A stretch of DNA of 64,000 nucleotides. Origin: Plantago major. Lineage: Eukaryota; Streptophyta; Magnoliopsida; Lamiales; Plantaginaceae. This document shows, in pieces, positions 19,366-30,358 of the stretch. The position numbers and the translations under genes are program-made. The notes beneath the pieces were generated by a model. It did not search any database. It was not told the origin of the DNA and was given only the letters and a program-made list of their open reading frames with translations. The stretch lies in assembly GCA_026545765.1 (NCBI GenBank), contig CM048842.1, positions 30,305,167 through 30,369,166 of the forward strand. Direction: 5' to 3'. Each line of letters opens with the position of its first letter. Position 1 is the first letter of the stretch.

Positions 19366-22300
19366 ATAGTGGCAGGTATCAAGCCCTATCTGCAGAAACC
19401 GCAGGGATTATGGATCAATCAGTTCCTAATGCTGATGAGAGCTCTGATGATGAATTGGTCATCTCTCAAGTCCTACAGAAATCAAAAAGGGCTAAGGTTG
19501 CTGAAAAAGCAACAAGTTTAAAGGATGCTGAAAGAATAGAGGTATCTAATGAAGAACCTACACCATATGGTTGCTGAATAAGCACCTATTTCAAAGGTTG
19601 CTGAGAAAGAATCCATTACTAAGGTTGCTGGAGAAGCACTTATTACAGAGGTTGCTGAGATAGCACCTAAGTCCAAGGAATCTGGACTAGACACACTCAA
19701 GCTGGTAGAAGAAGCTTTGAGGAGTGGTGATATAGTGATGGAGTATTTTGACATTGCCTCCACACTATACAAACTGTCATAAAAGGATCAGGATGATCCG
19801 CACTTTAATTCACCTTCCAGATCCAATTGACATGATTCACCAGATGATAATGAAGCCATGGTGAATGAATTGCAGTTTGACATACCAGCACTTCTGATTG
19901 CTGAAGAAAATCCTGCAAATGAGCAGGTTCCCCAACTCAATGAGAGGGATCAAAATGAGGCATCTGCTTAGAATGATCAACCAGGGGAGGCAACTGAGTC
20001 GCACACTCAGGAAAGGTCTGAAGTACCTGAAACTTCAAACAAAGAAGCTGCAATGAAACAACAAGACCAATGCATAGAAGGGTCACAAGTTCCAGAGACC
20101 AATCAGCCTGACACTGATCAGGTAGCTGAATGGTTTCAATCTCTACTTGTGATATTTGGTGCTTATTAATCTTATTAGTTAATGAAATTTCTTTGTTACA
20201 GGCTGAATTAGAAACACAACATCAACTGGAAGCTGCAAAGCTTGCCTCAGAATCTGAGAAGGAGGCTTCCATAGCCCCACCAATTAAGGAACAAGAGCCT
20301 GTCTCACAGGTAGAAGATAGTTCCTTAAGGTATAACATCTCAGATATGTACTTTATACACTTGACTGTTATTCTTAAGTGTTTGATTCTAATAGGCTCCA
20401 ACTGCGAAAGAAGAAGATACAACAGAAATGCCAGAAAAGGACACTGAAACCATCAAGGTATCTGAAGAAAATGTCATTGTGCCTTCTAGTGTGAAGGTAT
20501 ATATAAATCAGTGATAAACATTCTTCATTATGGGTTAATATGAATTCTTCTCTAATTACTCAATACTTTCTACTTACAGGCTCATTCAGAAGTAGAAGTG
20601 CAAGGGGAAAGAGTTACGACATCCCCTGCACCCATGGAAATTGATGAAGACCCCAAGGCAACATCACCAAAAAGAACACCAGAAACTGAGAAAGTTTCTG
20701 AGAAAAATGATTCGGAGCCTCCTATTGAGGAAGTAAGTGAAAAACTCAGAGATCATTGAAGCTTAATTTCATAAATTCTTTCAAGACAATTTCCTAAGTA
20801 TTGTGATAATTTTAATTCTCAGGTTCAAGCAGAAAGCAAGGTTGATGAGGACCAGACTCCCAAGTCTCCACCTCACAACAATATATCTGAGGCACCCCCT
20901 GCCTCAGTAGTACAAGTCTCTGAGCCTGATGTACTCATTCAGGTAACTCAGAAACCTAATTACACTAGTACTCAGATATCTACACATGTTTTGAATCTAA
21001 CTCAAAACTCTTTCTTTCAGGCTCAAACAAGTGTTCCAAAGGTCTCTGCAATCTCAACAGAAGACCTGCTTCCATTCTTCAAAGACCACACTCTCAAGAA
21101 ACACCTCAAGTGTTCCAGAAAGTGGCAAAAGCTCAGAAGCTCAGATCTTACTGAATTAACAAAGGTGACTGATCACCAATTGAGAAGAGTCAGAGCTTTT
21201 GACTTGGAGAATTATGTCCATGCTATGTTCCCAACAGAGCAGTACTCTTTTGCTACTCTGATGCATAAGGACTTTGTCAAAGAAGCTATACACAAGCTCA
21301 TAGAAGCTTTTGAGAAGGCTGTTGATCAGACCAGAATGGAGATGGCATTCAAGCCTCCATTACCTAAGTCCCTACAGTGCATACCCTCTAAACAAGAGGA
21401 AGTAAATGGGCAATTGGTCACACTTCCTGAAGTGATCAATCTGGTTTCTGAAGATGAGGAGGAAACAGATGAGAATAATTTTGAAGAACCTCCTTCTGAT
21501 CATCACAAGGATGATGATGACAAAAAGGATGATGACGATGCCCCTACACCAGGGACAGAAGGGATTGCACAAGGTAATAATACCTCAGTTGTTGAAAAGC
21601 ACACTGAGAGGACTTCACAGAATTCCCCTCCTCCATCTCCTCAGAAGTCTACACATCCCTCTCCCCAACAAAAAGACACTACTGAACAAGTAGTTGAACA
21701 CTCTGAGGACCACACTCAGAAGATATTGGATGCACAAACCAGAGTTGCTCAACTCAAACAATTGTTGGAGGATGAACAACAGCTAAATCTTCAACTAGAA
21801 GAAAAGATAGCTGAATCCAAAGCAAAGCTTCAAAAGATTGAAGATCTTACCATCAAGGAAATGGAAGCTTATGCTTAGATGAAAGAACTCCAGCTTGTTG
21901 TTCAGGCAATTGCTCAAGAATTAGATACTGAGCAAGTATCTGTAGACAAGCATAATGCTAAGGCTGCATTACCACAAGATGTACCATCCACCTCCTCACT
22001 GAAAGGAAAGAAGCCCATCTTTGAGATGGTTGCTTGGCTAGAAAATATTGATGAAAATGCCCAAGAGGATGAAGATCACTGGGAAGAAGACTCAGATGAT
22101 AAATAAGACGGAACCTTGGTAGAACATACCAATGTTCACTTGGGAGTTTCTCACTTAAAGAGAAAACTGATAGCTCCTCAAAGCTTCAGTAAGATACCAA
22201 ATCTCCACTCCCATGATTACATGGCCAGATATCAGGTTCTGCCAACTCTACGGAAGGAGTTGTCTCAACAAAATGAAGAAGTCATGGCATCAGTCCCTAC

Positions 22301-22694
22301 TGAAAAGAAGAAGTTCACTGAGTTAATCACTCAGAGAATAACAAGCTTGGTCATTGCTCAAGGCTGATCTGGAAAAGTTGGTTGCTGCTTACAACTATCT
22401 GCAAGGCAACTTTGACTCCCTCTTAGAATCTTTGTGATTCTTGGTCAGTCAACAATGACTATGTGGGAAGGATCTCAAGGTGCTCAGAAAGGAAGAGGAT
22501 GAGGAAACAAAAGAAAAACTGAACAACCACCTCTCAGAATAAATGAGCCCTCCTTCAGTCAAGCTGCTACTCAGATAGTAGCAACTCAGCAGATTCCTGA
22601 ACAAGGAATGACAACAAGGGCCAGATCACAGAGACCTCCAAAGGGAACCAAGTCCCCAAGGAGAAGACAAGTAAAAGGGATTGAAGAGTCTTTT

Positions 22695-22773
22695 GAAGAA
22701 GAAGAAGAAGAAGAAGAAGAAGAAGAAGAAGAAGAAGAAGAAGAAGAAGAAGGAAGGAAGGAAGGAAGGAAGA
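22695..22773 (+). repeat. (GAA)n followed by (GGAA)n in the second copy
   Basis: About 19 GAA triplets, then four GGAA tetranucleotides. The tetranucleotide run is absent from copy 1 and shifts the reading frame, so the poly-Glu frame ends at 22793 while the remainder continues in the poly-Lys frame. Confidence 0.9.
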
Positions 22774-23705
22774 ATCAAATCCCAAGGCAATGAAGAAGGC
22801 TGCAAATCTCCCACAAAGATTAACATTGATGATGATGATGAAGAGACTGATGAAGATGAAGCTCCTCTTCATAGGAAACGGAAAAGGGTTGATAGCCTAT
22901 CTGAACCTATTGCTGCACAGAAATTGGTAGCCAAAACACCCTCTGGAAATACCAAGTCTATCCAGGGTAGTTCTTCAAGTAATCCCCCAAGGGAAAATTC
23001 AAAGACAAAATGGATGAGAGCAAGGGATATCAAGTTTGGCAGGATACTTCCACAAAAGCCAGAAGATGGCCTGATTGAATATGTGAAGATTGACAACAAC
23101 TCCTCCTCCTACAGGTGTATTCATCAGAAAAATGGATACTGCATACTGGAACTCAAGCACTTGCTTGTAAATGAAAAATAATTTCCAGTACTCATCCATT
23201 AACAACTTATGGCATGGAGAAAAGATAAGCCAATCTTGATCAACACCAATCATGTCAAAGCTTGGTTGGATTTTGAAGTTGTCAAGAGAGTTGAAGCCAT
23301 GAGGAAGGACCTTAATGATGAATGTCATTATGGAAAACCTAATGATGTGCACAAAGTGCCAAACCTCATTCGAACAGGCACAAGGCCAAGACTTGCTATG
23401 GAACCCTTTGGGTCATTCTACATGACTGAAGATCAATACAAGGTTGACATCAGATATCTGAGGATCATATATGAATACTTCAAGCTATCAGATATCATAA
23501 TTGAGCATGCCTGGAAATGGGGAAGTATTTATGGGTCAAACACTTTGCCGAGAAGAATCCCACAAAATCATACAAGGTAGTCTGTGGTTATGCCAGAGAC
23601 ACTGAGATGTTAGTCATAACTTTGCTCTATGACTACTCGGATGAAATCAAAAGATTTGGAGATAGAAAATTTGCAAATTTATCCATGAAGTTGTTGAAAT
23701 CTTGA

Positions 23706-24067
23706 AGACTTTTGAAGACTAGTTATTTAGGATGTTTACTTGGAGCTTGGTTACTCCTGTTGTCCTAATTCAACTATGTATTTTGTATCTTGCTAATTGT
23801 ACTAAAATGTATTTTATTCATTGTAAAAGTTATCTGTGAACTTTCCTTGTAACATATCTGATGAATCTACTCTCAAATATCAATCTATAAAAAGATAACT
23901 TGTCAGCAAAGATCACACCTTGTGATTTGGTTGGTGTTTACTTTCTGCACTTAATTAAATGAATTGAAAAGATCATAAGAAATGATTAAGTGTTGGATTG
24001 TTCCCTCTTCCAAGTTGTAATAGGTTTTAAAGATAGTCATCGTTAACTGATCAAAAAGGGGAAAATT
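23706..24067 (+). other. 3' UTR and PPT of copia A
   Basis: Non-coding, nearly identical to 1142-1503. The purine run A5-G4-A4 (24053-24065) precedes the LTR start TGTTAGG at 24068. No other feature is visible. Confidence 0.75.
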
Positions 24068-24567
24068 TGTTAGGCATATCTGTTTAGATTTTGATCAACA
24101 ACCTAATGACTTATCTTAGCTCAGAAAGGTGCTTAGTACTCTTGGTTCACTTGAACACTGTAAAAGAGGAAAATCACTAAGTATGTTAGTCTAGAAAATC
24201 TTGTATAGGATGTTAGGTCTCTGAATGTAATTTTTATATCTTTGAAGAAGACCAAGAAGAAGGCATCCGGAAAAAGAGTTAAAAACATTTGAAGATATGA
24301 AGACTGCACAAGATTGTTGAACACGAAGGAAATTGGTCTCATCAGATACCTTTGTCCAGATATCTTCAAGAAACAAGTGTTTTTCAATAAACAGGTTTCG
24401 CAAAAGATATCTGAGAACACAAGGTTTCTGAACGAGGAAAAGTGCCCACAAATACCTACACTCAGATACCTTGGACAAAACTTTGTTTCCAGGAATTAAT
24501 GTTTTGATAAAGTATCTGAAGATGTGCGAGTCTCTTGAAAAGGACATGTAATGCTTCAGAAAGCGTG
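24068..24567 (+). repeat. Copia A 3' LTR, first part
   Basis: Starts TGTTAGGCATATCTG after the PPT. It matches 1504-2003 and, inverted, the outer part of copia B LTRs. It is interrupted after GCGTG (24563-24567) by a G1 LTR and resumes at 30359 with GCATGCATAGTTCC, giving an imperfect 5-bp target duplication GCGTG/GCATG. Together the halves form a complete LTR of about 1.65 kb. Confidence 0.88.
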
Positions 24568-24970
24568 TGATGAGTCGGTTTTACATCGTCTCATCTTGTC
24601 TTTTTTACCGTCTTTTAGTCATCCTTGAGTATAGTTTTATTAGTTTTCCTAGAGTATTTTTACTTGTTTTGTTCTTTGTGTGTTTTGTAGGTATTTGGGT
24701 AAACCGTGCTAATTGAAGGCAAAATGGTGTATTTTATATGCGACTACAAGATATAGAGTTCCAATGCCTCGTATGGATGCTAGAAGTGTAGCGGGAAGGC
24801 CAAAATATCAAGAAATTGGAGTCAAAAGGCGTCAAAACAGTCATTAGAACTAGCGACTTGATCACTCTCGATTTTTTGGTCCAAAGCTGGCGGCCTTGAT
24901 TTCTTCCTTTGCCGTTTTTCTGCGATTTCGTTTCCTAATTTGCCCATACTTAGTTTTTCTCCTTTCTGTT

Positions 24971-26235
24971 TGATGTGTCAAAATCAGAGTTTTAATATTT
25001 GTTTACGAGCCAAGAGTTAATCCTCAACACTACGAAAATCTGCACTATAGTGGAGTTAACCCCGAGGTCGGTCTCGAAGAACTTAACTAGGCTGAGTCTT
25101 GTTTACGAATAAAAGTAACAATATGAAAAGAAGTAAATGTTTGTTTGCCTCGGCGGCGAGATAATAAACTAAAGTAAATAACTACTTGCAACTACTAGAA
25201 ACCGATTTGAAAGTAATGAGATTAAGATATGAATGGGGAAAATTATGGAGTGGTAACGTCAACAAGCTAGCTAGCAGGACAAATGTGATTCACGGAATTG
25301 ATTACGCAAGTTGTCACAGACTTGAGTTCAAAAACGAATAGCACTAGTGGAGGCGTCAATTCCACTAGGCTACGATCAATCTAGCTAATCCTACTATTAT
25401 TGTTTGCAACTAACTATTAGATTGAAGCAAGACGGAAAACATTTGGGTGTATTGATTAAATGCTTAATCTAACAGTTATATTGACGGATTGCGCATCAAA
25501 CGTAATAACATGATATGCGATTAATCTAAAAAGCACAAGTAATCGAATCCCGATGCACTTCGAATCACATAAACCCTAGCTAGCATGCATTGAATTAGTC
25601 ACCACCCCATAATAGGGGTGTTTAGCTACTCATGATAAGCGAAAGCACAATCATATTAGCAATAAACATAATCTCGAGCACAACACAAAGATTCGAAAGG
25701 ATTGATACAATTTTAACCTTCGTTGCCACAAACCCTAGGAAGAAATTGAAGAACGAAATGAATCGATGCAAAAGGCTGTGTAGATAATCTCCCAATCAAC
25801 TTCAATCTTCGAATTACAAGGGAAAACAGTTCAATTACCTCGAAATCGGGTAATTGCCTTGAAAACTAGGTCTAGATCTCGAGCAAGGTATTGTTCTTCA
25901 CAATAGAATGAATAAGAAAAGATAAATCTCGATGTTTACTAATACAAGAAATAAAGAACGAAGTCTGAAATGAATTAGGAAACAAAATCGCAGAAGGAAC
26001 GAAAAAGGGGAAACTGGCGTCGCCAGTTTCTTTCTGCGTGAAATAGAAAGTTGCTGGCGTATGCCAGTTTGATAACTGGCATCGCCAGTTTCTTCTGGAT
26101 TGCCTATTTTGCCCTTCGATGCCTTTCTGACTCCAATTCTCAATATTTTGGCCTTCTCTCTCCACGTCTAGCATCCATACGAGGCATTGGAATTCCATAA
26201 CTTGTAGATGAATATAAAATACACCATTTTGCCTT
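24971..26235 (-). repeat. 3' LTR of nested G1 element, U3 end missing
   Basis: Matches 2411-3751 from TGATGTGTCAAAATC up to the ATTTTGCCTT word, then switches abruptly to internal gag-region sequence. It has the palindromes CTGGCGTCGCCAG (about 26015) and CTGGCATCGCCAG (about 26077). Confidence 0.85.
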
Positions 26236-27875
26236 GGCAGGAATTTTTAACCCAATTCATCAGTGGAAACGGCTGGGTTTTCCTCTTGTTCCAGGATCAA
26301 CTCCTCAACAGAGTTACCGGGAGTTATCACCTCCTGTACTACTGCTTCACTAGCAATCGGAATTGACGACGCACATCCACAGGTTGCACAAATGTGTTTT
26401 GAAACTTCGACACGGGTCTCATCTCCCGAAACAGTCACCTCAACTGGAGTTTCTGTTATAACCTTGATCGCCATTGCCCTATACGGGGCACCAGGGAATT
26501 TTCCTTTCTCCCTCTCCTGGTTCTTCTGAAGTAGCTGTTGAAGAACGATGTGGATCTTTTCGTTGTCCTTCTCCAGCTTACCAATACGGAAGTCAGTGGA
26601 CTAGCGGTATACATTGGTCTCGCGCATAAAATCTCGCGACTCGTTCATAAAGCTCCTAAAATCATCAGCGAATCCAGAGCTACCTGCTGGTCGGACCTCC
26701 TGAACTCTTGGGGTTGGGTTCTCGCAGTTATCATTGGCATAGCTCACCAGGGTCTATCACCCTGTTGATTAAACTGATTGGTGGGAGGTTTCTGGTACCT
26801 TCCTCATTGCGCATTGAAGTTGTTCCATTTCTGCCAGTAGACCGGTTTCCCATCTGGTCCCTGTTGGACCCAGTATACCTCCTCTTGTGGTGCGTCCACT
26901 TTGGGCTACTTCCTTTCCATGGCTAGATCAGACCTGCATATATTAGCTCCGTGTCCTGGGTTCTTGTAAACTCCACAAATCTCAGTAGATAGGCCGGGGC
27001 TACTGTTAAAGGCATGTGCCTTAAGTTGCTTGATTTCGTTGGTAAGCGCTGCAATCTCTACACTCGATCCCTGTCCTTCGTCATAAGTGGCATTGGCTTC
27101 ACCTCTTTGCCCCCTGGCGTTTCTCCTGGGGTTCCTGTGCTGGTTATTCTGTGCCAGCTGAGCGAACTTGTCCTTAAGAGCATCGGCAGTTAGCTCCATC
27201 ATGTTACCCCCACAAGACACATCTATCAAAGCTTGCTGGTTCTCATTTAATCCGTTATAGAAATACTGATTTAAATCAGCCTGTGAAAACCTGTGATGAG
27301 GACACTAAGAGAGAAGATGCCTCATATAGAGACTCATCGTACATCTGGGTAAAAGTGCTGACCTGTTGCCTAATCGCAGAAGTTTTAGACTGGGGTAATA
27401 CTTTGCATGAATGCACTGTATACCTGTGGCCATGTGGTTAGGCTTCCCTCATCTAAGCCATTCATCCACATCCGTGCCTTATCAAGCAAGCACAAGGGAA
27501 AAACATTCATCCTTAGATCATTGTCAGTGACACCTTCCCCCTTAGCTAGGTTCCCGATGAACAGCTCCAGCTCTAGCAGAAATCCAATGACGTCCTCATT
27601 CTTCTACCCATAGAACTTCGGAAGTAGGGCCATGAGATGGCCCTTAATATCAAAACTCCTCACGTTGTCCGGTACGACAATGCTGGGGCGGTGGTTGCCA
27701 GAGGTGGCGCGAAGATAACAACCATGGAAGGTGGTGGTTCGTTAGCCATTTCGATATGCTGTTGAAATACCGGTTCACTTACTGTTTCCCTGAGCCTTCT
27801 CTGCCTCCTGCAATGCCTATCGATATCGTCAATAAACGGTGCAATAGGTGAATCAAGACCTCTTCTTCCGTTCAT
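26236..27875 (-). pseudogene. Gag pseudogene of nested G1 element
   Basis: Read on the minus strand from ATG 27875, it has an N-terminal part (27875-27660), then frameshifted gag core with KARMWMNGL and SLTTWPQVYSAF near 27480-27420, then a C-terminal part (27229-26906) rich in Asn/Arg/Gly. That part ends in a broken zinc knuckle, CGVYKNPGHGANIC, in which the second Cys of CX2CX4HX4C is Tyr. The last piece (26474-26247) is the acidic gag-protease linker (PVEVTVSG), cut off before the protease. Several frameshifts and stops make it non-functional. Confidence 0.75.
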
Positions 27876-27987
27876 GCACTACCTGAAAGGGATGTGTTAG
27901 ATGCAGAAAACAGGAAAACAGTGAATTAAAAATATAGAAAGTAAAAATACAGTCACAAGAATTTGTAAACTTAACAGAGGAGTTAAG

Positions 27988-28005
27988 TCCCCGGCAGCAG
28001 CGCCA
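27988..28005 (-). other. Primer binding site of nested G1 element
   Basis: Minus strand reads TGGCGCTGCTGCCGGGGA just inside the 5' LTR, a mutated version of the tRNA-Asp type site at 13312-13329. Confidence 0.8.
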
Positions 28006-28011
28006 AAAACA

Positions 28012-29382
28012 TGTTGTGTCAAAATCAAAGTTTTAATATTTGTTTAAGAGCCAAAGAGTTAATCCTCAACAATACGAAAACCTGCAGTGTAGTGGAGTTA
28101 ACCCCGAGGTCGGTCTCGAAGAACTTAACTAGGCTGAGTCTTGTTTACGAATAAAAGTAACAATATGAAAAGCAGTAAAAGTTTGTTTGCCTCGGCGGCG
28201 AGATAATAAACTAATGTAAATAACTACTTGCAACTACTAGAAACCGATTTGAATGTAATGAGATTAAGATATGAATGGGGAAAATTATTGAGTGGTAACG
28301 TCAACAAGCTAGCTAGCAGGACAAATGTGATTCACGGAATTGATTACGCAAGTTGTCACAGACTTGAGTTCAAAAACGAATAGCACTAGTGGAGGCGTCA
28401 ATTCCACTAGGCTACGATCAATCTAGCTAATCCTACTATTACTGTTTGCAACTAACTGTTAGATTGAAGCAAGACGGAAAACATTTGGGTGTATTGATTA
28501 AATGCTAATCTAACAATGATATTGACGGATTGCGCATACAACGTAATAGCAAGATATGCAATTAATCTAAAAGCATAAGTAATCGAATCCCGATGCACTT
28601 CGAATCACATAAACCCTAGCTAGCATGCATTGAATCAGTCAACACCCCATAATAGGGGTGTTTAGCTACTAATGATAAGCGAAAGCACAATCATATTAGC
28701 AATAAACATAATCTCGAGCACAACACAAAGATTCGAAAGGATTGATACAATTTTAACCTTCGTTGCCACAAACCCTAGGAAGAAATTGAAGAACGAAATG
28801 AATCGATGCAAAAGGCTGTGTAGATAATCTCCCAATCAACTTCAATCTTCGAATTACAAGGGAAAACGGTTCAATTACCTCTCAAGCAAGGTACTATTCT
28901 TGACAATAGAATGAATATGAAAAGATAAATCTCGATGTTTACTAATACAAGGAATAAAGAACGAAGTCTGAAACGAATTAGGAAACAAAATCGTAGAAGG
29001 AACGGAAAAGGGAAAACTGGCGTCGCCAGTTTCTTTCTGAAACAGAAGTTCTTTGGCGTCCTTGATTTGATAACTGGCATCGCCAGTTTCTCCTGGATTG
29101 CCTATTTTGCCCTTCAACGCCTTTCTGACTCCAATTCTCGATATTTTGGCCTTCCCGTTCCACGTAGAGCATCCATACGAGGCATTGGAATTCCATAACT
29201 TGTAGATGCATATAAAATACACCATTTTGCCTTCCATTTGCGCGGTTTAGCCAAATATCTACAAAACACAAAAAGAACAAAATAAGTAAAAATACTCTAG
29301 GAAAACTAAATAAAACTATACTCAAGGATGACAAAAAGAAGGTAAAAAAGACCGAATGAGATGGTATTAAACCGACTCATCA
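28012..29382 (-). repeat. 5' LTR of nested G1 element
   Basis: Full-length LTR (about 1371 bp), minus orientation, from TGATGAGTCGG at 29382 to TGACACAACA at 28012. It retains the 68-bp segment lost from 2411-3751. The clean end at 29382 with the CTATT duplication marks the true insertion edge. Open frames here (28871-29334) are incidental. Confidence 0.88.
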
Positions 29383-30358
29383 CTATTAGTTAGAACAAGA
29401 CATAATTACTTTGATTATTGATTCTATTGTCAAGAACACACTTTTGCTCTAGAGCTAGACATAGTTTCAAAGGCAATTACCCGGTCTGAGGTAATTGAAC
29501 CGTTTTCTCTTGTAATCCGACGATTGACGTTGATTGGGAGATTATCTACACAGCTTTTAGCATCGATTCGTTCTCGTTCTTCAATTTCTACCTAGGGTTT
29601 GTGACAACGAAGGGTAAAATTGTATCAATCCTCTCGAATCTTTGTTTTGTGCTTGAGATTTTGTTTATTTCTAGTATGATTATTCTTTCGCTTGTCATGA
29701 GTAGCTAAACACCCCTATTATGGGGTGGTGACTGATTCAATGCATGTTAGCTAGGGTTTGTGTGATTCGAAGTGCATCGGGATTCGACTACTTGTGCCTT
29801 TTAGATTAATTACTATTCCTGCTATCACGTTTGATGATCTTCTAGACAAAATTACTATTAGATTAGGCATTTAAGCCTTGCAAACCAAAATATCTTTCGT
29901 CTTGATTGATCTAACAGTTAGTTGCAAACAGTGATAGTAGGTTAGTCGAATTGATTGTAGCCTAGTGAAACTGACGCCTTCACTTGTGCTATTTGTTTTT
30001 GAACTCAAGATTGTGACAACTTGCATAGTCAATCCCGTGAATCACATTTATCCTGCTAGCTAGCTTGTTGACGTTACCACTCCATAATTTTCCCCCATTC
30101 ATATTTCAATCTCGTGAGTGTCAAATCGGTTTCTAGTAGTTGCAAGTAGTTGTTTACTTTAGTTTATCATCTCGCTGCCGAAGCAAAAACAACTCTTTAC
30201 TCCTTTCATACTGTAATTATTATTCGTAAACAAGACTCAGCTTAGTTAAGTCCTTCGAGACCGACCTCGGGGTTAACTCCACTACACTACAGGTTTTCGT
30301 AGTGTTGAGGATTAACTCTTGGCTTAAAATAAATTTAGAACTTTGATTTGACACATCA

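Larger units (their letters stand above)
18131..23705 (+). pseudogene. Intron-bearing post-pol gene of copia A (function unknown)
   Basis: Starts at ATG 18131 (MAPKRASTQKSK). Exon 1 runs to 20121, then GT-AG introns 20122-20201, 20310-20394, 20497-20579, 20733-20822 and 20943-21020 separate exons of 108, 102, 153 and 120 bp, and the last exon is 21021-23705. All junctions are phase 0 and most downstream exons begin GCT. The protein has a conserved globular-looking N-terminus, a KKRK/KKPRTSRKK basic stretch, repeated ADELIN words, Glu-rich exons, a coiled coil (about 21715-21890) and a poly-Glu tract. Copia A has several lesions, including a frameshift near 18505, stops near 19577 and 21876, and a shift at the GAA tract. 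It sits where Sireviruses carry an envelope-like ORF, but I see no membrane segment and do not recognise a family. Confidence 0.65.
24971..29382 (-). mobile_element. Nested G1 gypsy element (minus), internally deleted
   Basis: Flanked by CTGTT (24966-24970) and CTATT (29383-29387), an imperfect 5-bp duplication. It comprises a 3' LTR cut short at about 26235, 1.8 kb of gag-region DNA (26236-28011), a PBS and a complete 5' LTR (28012-29382). The cut removed the LTR's U3 start, the PPT, the 3' non-coding region and the protease. Its left half is nearly identical to 2411-3595, where the same LTR continues intact into a PPT. Confidence 0.85.
24568..30358 (+). mobile_element. G1 solo LTR (+), split by a nested element
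   Basis: Left piece 24568-24970 starts TGATGAGTCGG, and right piece 29388-30358 ends TTTGACACATCA. Joined across the nested minus element they make one LTR of about 1.37 kb with no internal domain, flanked by GCGTG/GCATG. It therefore counts as a solo LTR inserted in the copia A LTR. The right piece keeps AACCCCGAGGTCGG (reverse orientation) and other G1 landmarks. The small minus-strand frame 30220-30507 is incidental. Confidence 0.85.

Noticed and set aside
18131..23705. Possible retroviral envelope gene
   Set aside because: It has the env-like position, but I see no signal peptide, transmembrane segment or cleavage site, and the protein is acidic and repetitive, so no envelope function was assigned.
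24133..24547. Minus-strand open frames in the copia LTR
   Set aside because: The equivalent frames in the other LTR copies are interrupted or overlap non-coding LTR, and no domain is recognised.
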